Below are positions 34,701-44,548 of a stretch of 64,000 nucleotides of DNA, piece after piece. The notes beneath the pieces were generated by a model. It did not search any database. It had not been told where the DNA came from and worked only from the letters and a program-made list of their open reading frames with translations. Position 1 is the first letter of the stretch; each line of letters opens with the position of its first letter. This DNA comes from Saccopteryx bilineata (Eukaryota; Chordata; Mammalia; Chiroptera; Emballonuridae). The stretch is taken from the NCBI RefSeq assembly GCF_036850765.1, contig NC_089490.1:276844482-276908481 (forward strand), in the 5' to 3' direction. The translations under genes and the position numbers were made by a program.

Positions 34701-35519
34701 CTAGGAATTTTTTTATTTCTTCTTTGATCTCATTCTTAATCCATTCATTATTTAATACCCTGCTATTTAGTTTCCATGTGTTTGGGAATTTTTGAGCTTT
34801 TCTGCTGTGATTCATTTCTAGTTTCATGCCGTTGTGATCGGAGAAGGTGCTTGATATGATTTCAGTCTTCTTAAATTTGTTGAGAGCACTTTTGTGCCCT
34901 AACATGTGGTCTATCCTAGAGAATGTACCATGAGCACTTGAAAAGAATGTATATTCTGCTGCTTTAGGGTGAAAGGTTCTGAAGATATCTATTAAATCGA
35001 GTTGATCTAGTGTTTCCAATAAGTCTGCTGTTTCTTTGTTAATTTTCTTTCTTGAGGATCTCTCTAGTGATGTTAGTGAGGTATTGAAATCCCCTACTAT
35101 TATAGTATTGCTGTTGATCTCGCCCTTTAAATCCATCAAAGTCTGTTTTATATATTTGGGTGCTCCTATATAGGTGCATAGATATTTATAATAGTTATAT
35201 CTTCCTGTTGGATTACTCCCTTTATCATTATGTAGTGGCCTTCTTTATCTCTTACTATATCCTTTGTTTTAAAGTCTAATTTGTCTGATATAAGTATTGC
35301 TACCCCACCTTTTTTTCCATTTCCGTTTGCATGAAACGTTTTTTTCCATCCTTTTACCTTCAATCTATGTGTGTCTTTTGTTCTAAGGTGTGTCTCTTGT
35401 AGATAACATATGTATGGGTCCTGTTTTCTTATCCATGCAGCTATTCTATGTCTTTTGATTGGATCATTTAATCCATTTACATTTAAGATTATTATTGATA
35501 TGTAGTTGTTTATTGCCAT
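31730..35519 (-). pseudogene. L1-D ORF2 (endonuclease-reverse transcriptase) pseudogene
   Basis: Start chosen at 35519 (MAINNYISIIILNVNGLNDP), the conserved L1 ORF2 N-terminus. The endonuclease has LQETH (about 35400), GDFN (about 35080), RIDHMLG (about 34910) and SDHN (about 34840). The reverse transcriptase block 34239-32935 is open for 434 codons, with [26 protein letters not shown] and [12 protein letters not shown] (about 33410). A C-terminal [18 protein letters not shown] motif follows (about 32130). Breaks: a frameshift near 35166, stops near 34660 and 34555, a stop at 32935 just after the reverse transcriptase, a break near 32317, and a TGA in place of a Trp codon near 31784. The number of lesions is small for its length. 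Confidence 0.92.
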
Positions 35520-35547
35520 TTTCTTCTTTAAAGGTGTATTCCTTTTT

Positions 35548-35567
35548 TTTTTTTTTTTTTTTTTGCT
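35548..35567 (-). repeat. A-run between L1-D ORF1 and ORF2
   Basis: A run of about 20 T on the plus strand (A on the L1 strand) lies in the ORF1-ORF2 spacer. It creates a poly-lysine artefact ahead of the ORF2 ATG in the longest frame, which is why the downstream ATG at 35519 was preferred. Confidence 0.8.
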
Positions 35568-35592
35568 GTATTCTTTTCCCACTTTGATCTGT

Positions 35593-36507
35593 TTACACCA
35601 GGCCCCTTAATATTTCCTGCAGCATTGGTTTGGTTGTAATGAATTCCTTGAGTTGTTTTTTGTCTGGGAAGCTTTTTATTTCTCCTTCGATTTTAAATGA
35701 TAGCCTTGCTGGATAAAGTAGTCTTGGTTGTAGGTTCTTGTTCTGCATTACTTTGAATATTTCTTGCCATTCCCTTCTGGCCTCAAGTGTTTCTGTTGAG
35801 AAGTCAGATGTCATCCTTATGGGGGCTCCTTTGTAGGTGATAACTTTTTTTTTCTCTTGCAGCTTTTAATATTTTCTCTTTATCGCTAGCTTTGGTATTT
35901 TAATTATGATGTGTCTTGGTGTAGGTTTCTTTGGGTTTCTCTTTAATGGAGTCCTCTGTGCTTCTTGGATTTGTGAGAGTTTTTCTTACATTAATTTAGG
36001 GAAGTTTTCAGCTATGATATGATTGAACAAAGTCTCTATCCCTTGTTCTTTTTCTTCTTCTTCAGGAACCCCTATGATGCGGATGTTATTTCTCTTCATG
36101 TTGTCACAGAGCTCTCTAAGAGTTTCCTCTGACTTTTTGAGTCTTTTTTCTCTTTTCTTCTCTGCTTTCATACCTTCATTCCAGTTGTCCTCTAACTCGC
36201 TGATTCGATCCTCTGCTCTATCTATTCTGTTTTTAATTCCTTCCATTGTGGTCTTTATTTCTGATATTGTATTTGTCATCTCCAACTGATTCTTTTTTAT
36301 ACTTGCTATTTCTTTATTTAGGTTTGCTATTTCTTTATTTAGGTTTTCAAACTGCTCCTCCATGGTTGTTCTAAGATCCCTAAGCATCCTTACAATCATT
36401 ATTTTGAACTCCGCATCTGGAAGTTTGATTATTTCCATATCACTCAGTTCATCTCTCGAAGGTATCTCTTGTGGTTTCATTTGGATTGCACTCCTTTGTC
36501 TGCTCAT
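35593..36507 (-). pseudogene. L1-D ORF1 (RNA-binding chaperone) pseudogene
   Basis: About 305 codons from ATG at 36507. Visible parts: a Lys/Glu/Ile-rich coiled coil (residues about 40-140, with heptad-like repeats LNKEIANLNKEIASIKKN), an RRM-like start (RNNIRIIGVPEEEEKEQGIE, ending at 35986), and the C-terminal domain (TSDFSTETLEARREW...LQPRLLYPARLSFKIEG, 35814-35593). A TAA stop follows residue 173 (NFPKLM-stop), and a one-base deletion near 35890 shifts the frame before it is regained. In active L1s this protein trimerises and coats L1 RNA. Confidence 0.9.
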
Positions 36508-37424
36508 CTTCTTTTTTTTTTATTTGTAGAGTTGGTTGAGTCTAGGCTTGGTGTTGTCTGCCTCCAGTTTTCAGTTGTGTTATTTCTAGGTCTTCTTGGG
36601 TTGGTATCAGCTATTATTTGTAATCTGCTTTTGGATTTGGGAAGCTTTGAAGTCTTGATTTGTTTGTTTTCTTAACAGGTGATAGTCTTGTTAACTGATC
36701 TCTGCAGAGGGCTTCCTTGAAACTGTAACCAGGAATGCTGTGCGTGTAACCTGAGACGCTGAAGGTCTCTTCCACCAACTAATCTCACTGGGGGCAGGGT
36801 TTTTTCTCAGCTTCAGTAGGGGGAGGTGTATCTCAGATCTCCATGGAGACCTGAGTTACTGCCCGTCCTCCCTACTTCTTGTTTTCAGCTGTGTCTTGTT
36901 GCGCTGATTGGAGCTGGATAGATGTCCGGAGATCTCTGATCCGGAAGCACTTCAGCTCTGTTTTGTGAAAGGTTCAGTTCCTCCCCCAGCTATGGCCACC
37001 TCCAGCACGAATGAGTCAGCTTTTTAATTTTGTTTCTTGCATACCTTAGCCCCTCACAGTCTGTCCCTCTCCCTGTCCTTTCCACTTGGGAGATAAGCTG
37101 GTCTTTTCAACCCACCTTGCTCCCTGGTCACCAGGTAAGTGGCTTTGACCAGTAGTTTCTGCTCTTTTTCCTCTGTGAAATCCTCTCTGGGCTCTCAGCC
37201 TCACCCTCCCCCCCTTCCGTTCCTGTAAGCAGAGGAGATTCAGGCACTCCTTACCAGGATTATTGTGGCTTCTTCTTTGCTCCTTGGTTTTTGAGAGCTG
37301 TTCTTGCAGTTCAGTTTTGGTTTTTCATGCTGATTTTTTCTAAATTGATTTGTATTCCAGTTTGGTGTTGAGAGCTGGGCGTCTGGGCGTCCGCCTACTC
37401 TGCTGCCATCTTCTGAATCTGTTA
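36508..37424 (-). promoter_or_regulatory. L1-D 5' UTR with internal promoter
   Basis: The 917 bases before ORF1 are less AT-rich than the surroundings. The first transcribed bases contain AAGATGGCAGC (complement of 37402-37412), matching the YY1 site that in human L1 sets the transcription start. Stretches such as 'gtctctccctgtcctttccacttgggagataagctgg' have no second copy, so this 5' UTR is not obviously monomeric. Promoter activity is inferred from position and motif. Confidence 0.6.
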
Positions 37425-39440
37425 TCAGTGTAGTTTTGATTTGCATTTCTCTAATAGCTAGTGAAGATGATCATCTTTTCATATATCTGTTGGCCAATTG
37501 TATTTCTTCCTGGGAGAAGTGTTTGTTCATGTCCTCTTCCCATATTTTTTATTGGATTGTTTGCTTGTTTGTTGTTGAGTTTTATGAGTTCTTTGTGTAT
37601 TTTGGATATTAAGCCCTTATCTGTGCTGTTGTTTGAAAATATCATCTCCCATTTAGTTGGCTGTCTGTTTTTTTGTCAGTTTCTTTTGCTGTGCAAAAGC
37701 TTCTTAGTCTGGTGTAGTCCCATTCATTTATCTTTACCTTCCCTTCCCTTGCCTTTGGAGTCAAATTCATAAAGTGCTCTTTGTAATCAAGGTCTATGAG
37801 TTCAGTACCTATGTTTTCTTCTATGTAATTTATTGTTTCAGGTCTTAGATTTAGGTCTTTGTTCCATTTTGAATTAATTTTAGTACAATGGGACAAACTG
37901 TAGTTGAGTTTTATTCTTTTGCATGTGGTTTTCCAGTTTTCCCAGCACCATTTGTTGAAGAAGCTTTCTTTTCTCCATTGTGTGTTGTTGGCCCCTTTAT
38001 CAAAGATAATTTGACCATATACATGTGGTTTTATTTCTGAGCATTCTATTCTGTTCCATTGGTCTGAGTGTCTATTTTTCTGCCAATACCATGCTGTTTT
38101 GATTGTCATGGCTCTATAATATAATTTGAAGTCAGGTATTATAATGCCCTCAGCTTTGTTCTTTTTCCTCAGGATTGCTCTGGCTATTTGAAGTTTTTTA
38201 TACTTCCATATAAACCTGATGATTTTTTTGTTCCATTTATTTAAAAAATGACATTGAAATTTTGATGAGAATTACATTATATTTGTATATTGCTTTGGGT
38301 AATATAGTCATTTTGACTATATTTATTTTTCCTATCCAAGAACAAGGAATATTATTTCATTTTATTTTATCTTTTTCAATTTCCTTTAACAATGCTTTGT
38401 AGTTTTCATTATATAGGTCCTTTACATTCTTTGTTATGTTTATTCCTAGGTATTTTTTGTTGTTGTTGTTGCAACCATGAAGGGGATTGTTTTTTTTGAG
38501 CTTGTTTTCTGATGTTTCATTGTTGGTATATAGGAAGGCAGTGGACATTGTATATTAATTTTGTATCCTGCAACCTTACTGTATTGGTTTATTGTTTCTA
38601 GTAAGCTTTTTGTGGAGTTTTTGGGGTTTTCGATATACAGGATCATATCATCTGCAAAAAGTGAAACCTTTACTTCTTCTTTCCCAATATAAATGTCTTT
38701 TATTTCTTTCTCTTGTCTGATTGCTCTGCCTAGAACTTCCTGCACTACATTGAATAAAAGTGAAGAGAGTGGACAACCTTGTCTTGTTCTTGATTTTAGG
38801 GGAAAAGTCCTCAGTTTTATGCCATTTAATATGATGTTAGCTGATGGTTTATCATAGATGGCCTTTATTATGTTGAGAGATATTTTCCTTCTATACTCAT
38901 TTTGTTAAGTGTTTTAAACATAAAATGATGTTGTATTTTATAAAATGCCTTTTCTGCATCTATTGATAAGATCATATGGTTTTTGTTTCTGTTTTGTTGA
39001 TATGGCGTATTACATTCACTGTTTTATGTATGTTGAACCATCCTTGAGATTCTGGGGTGAATCCCACTTGATCATGATGAATTATTTTTTTGTGTTGTTG
39101 TATTCGATTTGCTAGTATTTTGTTTAGTATTTTAGCATCTATATTCATTATCGATATTGGTCTGTAGTTTTCTCTTTTTGTGTCATCCTTGCCAGGTTTT
39201 GGTATGAGGGTTATGTTGGCCTCATAAAATGTGTTTGGAAATATTGCTTCTTCTTCAATTTTTTGGAAGAATTTGAGTAGAATAGGAACCAAGTCTTCTT
39301 GGAATGTTTGATAGAATTCAGTAGTATAGCTGTCTGGGCCTGTACTTTTATATTTGGGGAGGATTTAAATAGTTTTTTTTATTTCCTCCCTGCTTATGGG
39401 TCTGTTTAGGCTTTCTGTTTCTTTATGACTCAGTCTAGGA
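37425..39440 (-). mobile_element. L1-C, middle segment
   Basis: Continuation of L1-C after the L1-D insertion, covering ORF2 from the C-terminal region back through the reverse transcriptase, up to the hAT insertion at 39441. It is collinear with L1-B 23160-25190. Confidence 0.92.
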
Positions 39441-39633
39441 CAGGCATCCCCAAACTATGGCCTGCAGGCTGCATGAGGCTCCCTGAGGCCATTTATTCAG
39501 CCCCCTCACCGCACTTCCGGAAGGAGTACCTCTTTCATTGCTGGTCAGTGAGAGGAGCACTGTATTTGGTGGCCCTTCAACGGTCTGAGGGAGAGTGAAC
39601 TGGCCCCCTTTGTAAAAAGTTTGGGGACCCCTG
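39441..39633. mobile_element. Non-autonomous hAT element (193 bp) in L1-C
   Basis: Inverted ends CAGGCATCCCCAAACT (left) and, complemented, CAGGGGTCCCCAAACTT (right). GTCTAGGA lies before the element (39433-39440) and recurs at its right edge (39633-39640), the 8 bp duplication expected for hAT if the terminal G is shared. The uninterrupted site is preserved in L1-B at 25172-25190 ('actcagtctaggaaggttgtatt'), which confirms the insertion. The interior is GC-rich ('ctgaggccatttattcagcccc') and non-coding. Confidence 0.92.
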
Positions 39634-40260
39634 TCTAGGAAGATTATATTGTTCTAGGAATTTATCCATTTCTTCTATATTGTTAAATTTGGTGGCATAT
39701 AGTTTTTCATACTATTCTACAATAATTCTTTGTATATCTATGATATCTGTGGTGATTTCTCCTGTTTCATTTTGGATTTTGTTTAGATGAATTTTTCTCT
39801 TTTTTCTTTGGTAAGTCTTGCCAAGGGTTTGTCAATTTTGTTGATCTTTTCAAAGAAACAGCTCCTTGTTTTATTAATTTTTTCTATAGTTTTTCTGTTT
39901 TCTATTTTGTTTATTTTTACTCCGATTTTTATTATTTTCTTTCTTCTGCTGGTTTTGGGTTTTCTTTTTTCTTATTTTTCTAGTTCCTTAAGATTTGATG
40001 TTAAGCAGTTTATTTGGGCTCTCTCTTGTTTGTTCATATAGGCCTGTAGTGATATGAACTTCTCTCTTATTACTGCTTTTGCTGCATCCCAGAGATTCTG
40101 ATATGTTGTATTGTTATTTTTGTTTGCCTGTATGTATCTTTTGATCTTTTTGCTAATTTCTTCTTTGACTCAATCATTTTTTAAAAGTACGTTGTTTAGT
40201 TTCCACATATTTGTGGGTTTGTTTACCTCTTTTATGCAGTTGAATTCTAGTTTCATGGCT
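39634..40260 (-). mobile_element. L1-C segment between the hAT and SINE insertions
   Basis: ORF2 endonuclease-RT linker, collinear with L1-B about 25178-25810. Confidence 0.9.
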
Positions 40261-40702
40261 CTTTTTTTTTTTTTTGACAGAGACAGAGCAACAGAGAGAG
40301 GGACAGATCGGGCTAGAGACAGGAAGGGAGACAGATGAGACGCATCAATTCTTTGTTGCGGAACCTTAGTTCTTTTTTTTTTTTTTTTTAACAGAGACAG
40401 AGTCAAAGAGAGGTACAGATAAGGACAGACAGACAAGAATGGAGAGATGAGAAGCATCAATCATTAGTTTTTTGTTGCGACACCTTAGTTTTCACTCATT
40501 GCTTTCTCATATGTGCCTTGACAGTGGGCCTTCAGCAGACCGAGTAACCCCTTACTTAAGCCAGCAACCTTGGGCTCAAGCTGGTGAGCTCTAGCTCAAA
40601 CCAGATGAGCCCGCGCCCAAGCTGGCGATCTCAGGGTCTCGAACCTGGGTCCTTCACATCCCATTCTGACTCTCTATCCACTGTGCCACCCCCTGGTCAG
40701 GC
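40261..40702 (-). mobile_element. Long-form tRNA-SINE with duplicated 3' end, in L1-C
   Basis: On the minus strand it begins at 40702 with GCCTGACCAGGGGGTGGCACAGTGG (A box inside) and has a B box in 'ggacccaggttcgagaccc'. The body repeats 'caagctggtgagct/agatgagc' modules and ends 'gatgcttctcatctctcc...ctgtctctgtt' plus an A-run. That last ~110 bases with its A-run occurs twice (40373-40500 part and 40261-40372). One decayed 11 bp duplication (GTTTCATGGCT at 40250-40260, ATTTAAAGGCT at 40703-40713) brackets the whole unit. L1-B lacks it at the matching site. Confidence 0.85.
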
Positions 40703-41399
40703 ATTTAAAGGCTTTATGATCAGAAAATATGCTTGGTATAATTTCAACCTTTGTGAATTTGTTGATGTTATTTTTGTGGCCCAACATATGGTCAATTCTT
40801 GAGAATGTTCCTTGTACACCAGAGAAAAATGTATACTCTGGCATTTTCGGATGAAATGTCCTATACATGTCTATCATATCCAATTGTTCTTGTGTTTCAT
40901 TTAAGCCAATATTTCTTTATTGATTTTAGTTTGGGTGAACAATCTAGAGCTGTCAGCGGTGTATTGAGGTCTCCAAGTATGATTGTATTTTTGTCAGTTT
41001 TTGTTTTTAGGTCAGTCAGTGGCTGTCATATATTTTGGTGCTCCTTGGTTTGGTGCATATATATTTAGAAGTGTATGTCTTCTTGATTCAATGTCCCCTT
41101 TATCATTATGAAATTACCATTTTTGTCTCTGATTACCTTTGCTGTCTTATAGTCAGCATTGTTAGATATGAGTATTGCTACACTTGCTTTTTTTGGATGT
41201 TATTTGCTTGGAGCATTGTTTTCCAACCTTTCTCATTGAATTTGTTTTTATCCTTGTTGCTTAGATGTGTTTCTTGTAGGCAGCATACAGTTGGATTTTC
41301 TTTTTTAATCCATTCTGCTACTCTGTGTCTTTTTATTGGTGAGTTCAATTCATTTACGTTTTGTGTAATTATTGACATTTGAGGTTTTTCTATTGTCAA
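40703..41399 (-). pseudogene. L1-C ORF2 N-terminal endonuclease region
   Basis: From ATG at 41399 (MTIEKPQMSIITQNVNELNSP) with LQETH, then broken frames, then YTFFSGVQGTFSRIDHMLGHK and SDH near 40760-40710, where the SINE insertion cuts the domain. Nearly identical to L1-B in the first ~400 bases. Confidence 0.88.
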
Positions 41400-41699
41400 T
41401 TTTTATATTGCTTTCTGATAGTTTTGTATCTTGTTTGGTTCTTCTCTTCTATTTTTCTATCATTTGTATTTGTTTGGTTGTAATCCATACTTCTTTTCTC
41501 TGTTACTTCTTTTTTCAAGCTATGTACTTCTGTGTTTTTTTTCAGGGGTGGTTATCATTAAGTAATGAAAGCATACATATCAATGTCATTGTAGTACATT
41601 ATCTCATGAGTGCTTCTGCACTCCATCCTCCTTTGCTACTATTAATCTTTGTTCTCTTCCCTTTTTGTTTCTTTGTCACAGATTAATCTTGTTTTTATT

Positions 41700-42667
41700 G
41701 TGATCTTGATGGAGCTTTTACTTGTAGTTTTGTTCTTTGTGTCTGGTTGGAAAACCCTCTTTTGTATTTACTAAAGTGGGTGTTTCTGTTGATAAGTTTC
41801 CTCATCTTTTTTGTATCTGTGAATGTTTTTTATTTCTCCTTCATATTTGAAGGATAGCTTTGATGGGTATAGTATTCATGGCTAGAAGTTCCTCTCTTTC
41901 AGAACTTTAAATATTGGGGTCCAGTGTCTTCTAGCTTATAGAGTTTCTGCTGAGAAATCTGTTGATAATCTAGTGGGCCTTCCTTTATATGTTGTATTCT
42001 TCTTTTCCCTGGCTGCCTTGAGAAATTTTTCTTTGTCATTTGTTTGTGCCAATTTCATTATGATGTGCCTTGGAGTAGGTTTGTTTGGGTTAAGATAACT
42101 CAATGTTCTGTTTTCTTCTTGAATTCAAGGCTTTAGTTCTTTCCATAGGCTTGGGAAGTTCTTGTTTATTATTTGTTTAAATATGTTCTCTATTCAGTTT
42201 TCTGTCTCTTCTTCTGATATACCCTATATTCTTATGTTGCTGTTTCTGATGGAGTCAGACAATTCCTGTAGGTTTAACTAATTTTTTTAAATTTGTGAGT
42301 CTCTCTGCTCTTCTCTCTGTAGTACCTCTCATTGCCTATCTTCTATGTCACTAATTCTCTCCTCTATCTGGCCTGTTCTATTGACTAAGCTTATTACCTC
42401 ATTTTTCAGTTCATGAATTGAGTTTCTCATCTGTTTGATTCATTTTAATAGTTTCAATTTACTTGAAGTATTTTTCCTGTTCATTGAATTATTTTTTTGA
42501 GCCCTGTAAATTGCCTTTCTGTGCTTTCTTGTTTATCCCTGAGTATTTTTAGGACTTTAATTATAAATTCTCTGTCATTTCATTCCAAGATTTCTAAGCT
42601 ATTGAAATTTTTTTCTATAGATTTTTCCTCATCTATCTGAGCTAGATCACTGTCTTTTGTATCCATG
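41700..42667 (-). pseudogene. L1-C ORF1 remnant
   Basis: Start assigned to ATG at 42667 (MDTKDSDLAQIDEEKSIEKN). An in-frame TGA follows after about 30 codons. The plus-strand reading shows the expected order of coiled coil ('cattttcagttcatgaattgag...'), RNA-binding core ('gaaatttttctttgtcatttgtttgtgcc', 'ttatgatgtgccttggagtagg') and C-terminal domain ('gtgtcttctagcttatagag'). Multiple stops make it non-functional. Confidence 0.75.
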
Positions 42668-44548
42668 ATATTCAATTTCTTTTTCTTTAATGGAATTTGA
42701 GAATAGTATTGTAAATAACACCAATAAGAGTTAATAAAAAAAAATTTTTTTTTGAAAAAATGCAGTGAAAAACTGAAAATTCTATTGTGCTAAGTGAAAC
42801 AAAAATACATAGAACAGAGGGCCTGGGTTGGGGGGGAGTGACAAAGAGGCAAAAAAAACAAGGCAAGATCCCACAAAATGCCACAAGGAAAACATTTGGA
42901 TCATAAATAAAATTATTTGTTTGTAAATGATGGTCGAATGAGAGAAATAGTGTACAATAAAAGGAAAAAAAAAGAAAAAGAGAAAAAAGAAAAAAATATA
43001 GTGAAAAATGAAAATTTTATTGTATTAAGTGGCACAAAAAATATAGATTGGAGAGCCGGAATTGGGGGAAATGCTAAAGCAACAAAGAGCAAAGTAAAAA
43101 GCACACAACATGCCACAAAGAAAGAACTTAAATCTAGAATAAAATAATTTGTTTGTGGGTGAGATTCGAATGAGAGAAAAAGTGAAAGAGAAATGAAGAA
43201 ATAAAAAGAGAGTGAGAAAAAAAGTGAGTTAAGTTTTTTGGAATGTAACACTCATAGAAAAAAAAAGAATGGAAAATGTAACCACTATGGGTAATAACAT
43301 TCAAAATGAAAAGAAAAGAATAAAATGGAAAGAGGATAAAATGACCAAGGTTGAAGGAAAAAAAAAAGATAAAAAATATAAGAAGAAAAATGGAAAAAGT
43401 TATAAAGACTGTGGATTTTTCCTGGTTTTGAGAAGTTATCTTCTTCCTTTTTCTTTCTTCTCTCTCTTTTTTGCAGGTGACACTGTACCCCAGGTTCTGC
43501 CTCTGTGGCACTCTTAGGCAGAGATTTGCTGTTATGTTGCTATGATGATGATATAAACTAAGCCTTAGTGTCGTTGGTAGGCAGGACTTGTTAGCTTTTG
43601 CAGGCTCCTACAATGAGAGAGTCCATTTTCCTGGAGCCTCTCCCTAAATCTCTCCTTCCTGAACCAGTAGCCTGGGACCCAGCTGTGAAGTTGCCCCAGC
43701 CACTGCCTGGAGAGCAAGAAGCTCCAAGAGCTGCCAAATCCTCCCTCTATCTCCACTTAACATAGGGTTCTGGGTAAGGCTTTATCAGCCAGAGCCGCCA
43801 GCATAATTAGCACTTCACAGGTCTGCTTGCCAAAGGCTGTCTGCAAGCTGCCTGTGTGCTCTTCGCCCACCACTTCCACAGTTTTTATTTTCCTAGGAGT
43901 GTGCTTTGTTAGCCTGTATGGCTGGTGGAGGTGCTGCACCCAGACAGGTCCAGGTGTAGGGAAGCTGGCTTTTGTGCACTTCCCATGCACTGATTTTTTG
44001 GAGCTGGGATTATTCAGAAGCTCTGGTCACAGCCCACACAGAGGGTCACTACTGACAGCCTCTGACCCAGCCTCTTTATCCAGGAATGCCCAAAGTGCCA
44101 GGTGGATCCCCTCACACAGAGCCCTGCGCTCGCTGACCAGAATACTGGGAATAAATAAGGCAACTACTCACCCACCTCTGCCGGGTTCTGCTGCTGGCAT
44201 TAGCTCTGTGTGGGCTGAGCCGCAGGCACACTCTCTCCTTGGCTTGAACGTCTCTGCCCTATCTCAGCTTTTTCCATGCTCCTAGCCCTTGATTTCTCTC
44301 AGTTCCAAGTGAAAGCAGCCCTTGCTCAGGTCAATAAGGAAAGCGGAATACTCTGTTCTCTGTCTTATTTCCTTCAGAATAGATTATATATTCAGCTACC
44401 TTTTCACCCAATTGTACCTTTGTTTGATGTATGTGTATTTCAGATGCTCCTGAGATTGTTTTTCCATCTCTAGGTGTTGAATTTGTTGAAGTTTCAGGGA
44501 GAAGTATTGGGAGCACTCCTCGAGGTGCCATTTCTCTGATGTCATCCT
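42668..44548 (-). promoter_or_regulatory. L1-C 5' UTR, with A-rich tandem units
   Basis: About 1.9 kb ahead of ORF1. The ORF1-proximal part (42.72-43.43 kb) is extremely A-rich on the plus strand and includes two ~235 bp tandem units (separate entry). The distal part (43.43-44.55 kb) is GC-richer, e.g. 'cttcctgaaccagtagcctgggacccagc', as in L1 promoters. No strong YY1 site is visible at the very 5' end, only GAAATGGCA. Confidence 0.6.
42753..43225. repeat. Two tandem ~235 bp units in L1-C 5' UTR
   Basis: Unit 1 (about 42753-42990) and unit 2 (about 42991-43225) share in order 'gtgaaaaa(c)tgaaaattntattgt', 'taagtg..acaaaaa.atanat', 'g.gagnnnnnnattgggggaa' (approximate), 'aaatgccacaa', 'ataatttgtttgt' and 'tcgaatgagaga'. 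Anchor spacings are 236 and 232 bases. The layout recalls monomer arrays in rodent L1 5' UTRs. Confidence 0.75.

Larger units (their letters stand above)
31442..37424 (-). mobile_element. L1-D, full-length younger L1 inserted in L1-C
   Basis: About 5.98 kb LINE-1 with 5' UTR, ORF1, ORF2, short 3' UTR and A-tail (T-run from about 31438). A 13 bp duplication, TCAGTGTAGTTTT, flanks it (31429-31441 and 37425-37437) and the L1-C sequence resumes in register on the far side. The 5' end begins, on the minus strand, AGATTCAGAAGATGGCAGCA, the usual start of full-length mammalian L1s. Its subfamily differs from L1-B/C, and it is inactivated by several point changes. Confidence 0.95.
37451..40260 (-). 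pseudogene. L1-C ORF2 reverse-transcriptase region
   Basis: Recognisable blocks on the minus strand: ILLIFSK/RSWFFEK-type linker complement (about 39850), [25 protein letters not shown] (39190-39100), [12 protein letters not shown] (about 38640, catalytic Asp pair retained), [25 protein letters not shown] (about 38109 onward) and [19 protein letters not shown]. Stops and frameshifts near 38972, 38446, 38357 and 37642, plus a hAT insertion at 39441, break the frame. Confidence 0.88.
40703..44548 (-). mobile_element. L1-C, 5' segment (endonuclease, ORF1, 5' UTR)
   Basis: Carries the start of ORF2 (ATG at 41399), the spacer, ORF1 (about 41700-42667) and a long 5' UTR to about 44548, where the minus strand begins near GATGACATCAGAGAAATGGCACC. 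Summing segments without insertions gives roughly 7.2 kb, so L1-C appears full length. A target duplication with the 3' flank is not clear. Confidence 0.82.

Noticed and set aside
42913..43511. Phe/Ser-rich minus-strand ORFs of 112-125 codons
   Set aside because: Products of the A-rich L1-C 5' UTR; no start context, domain or second-copy conservation supports coding.
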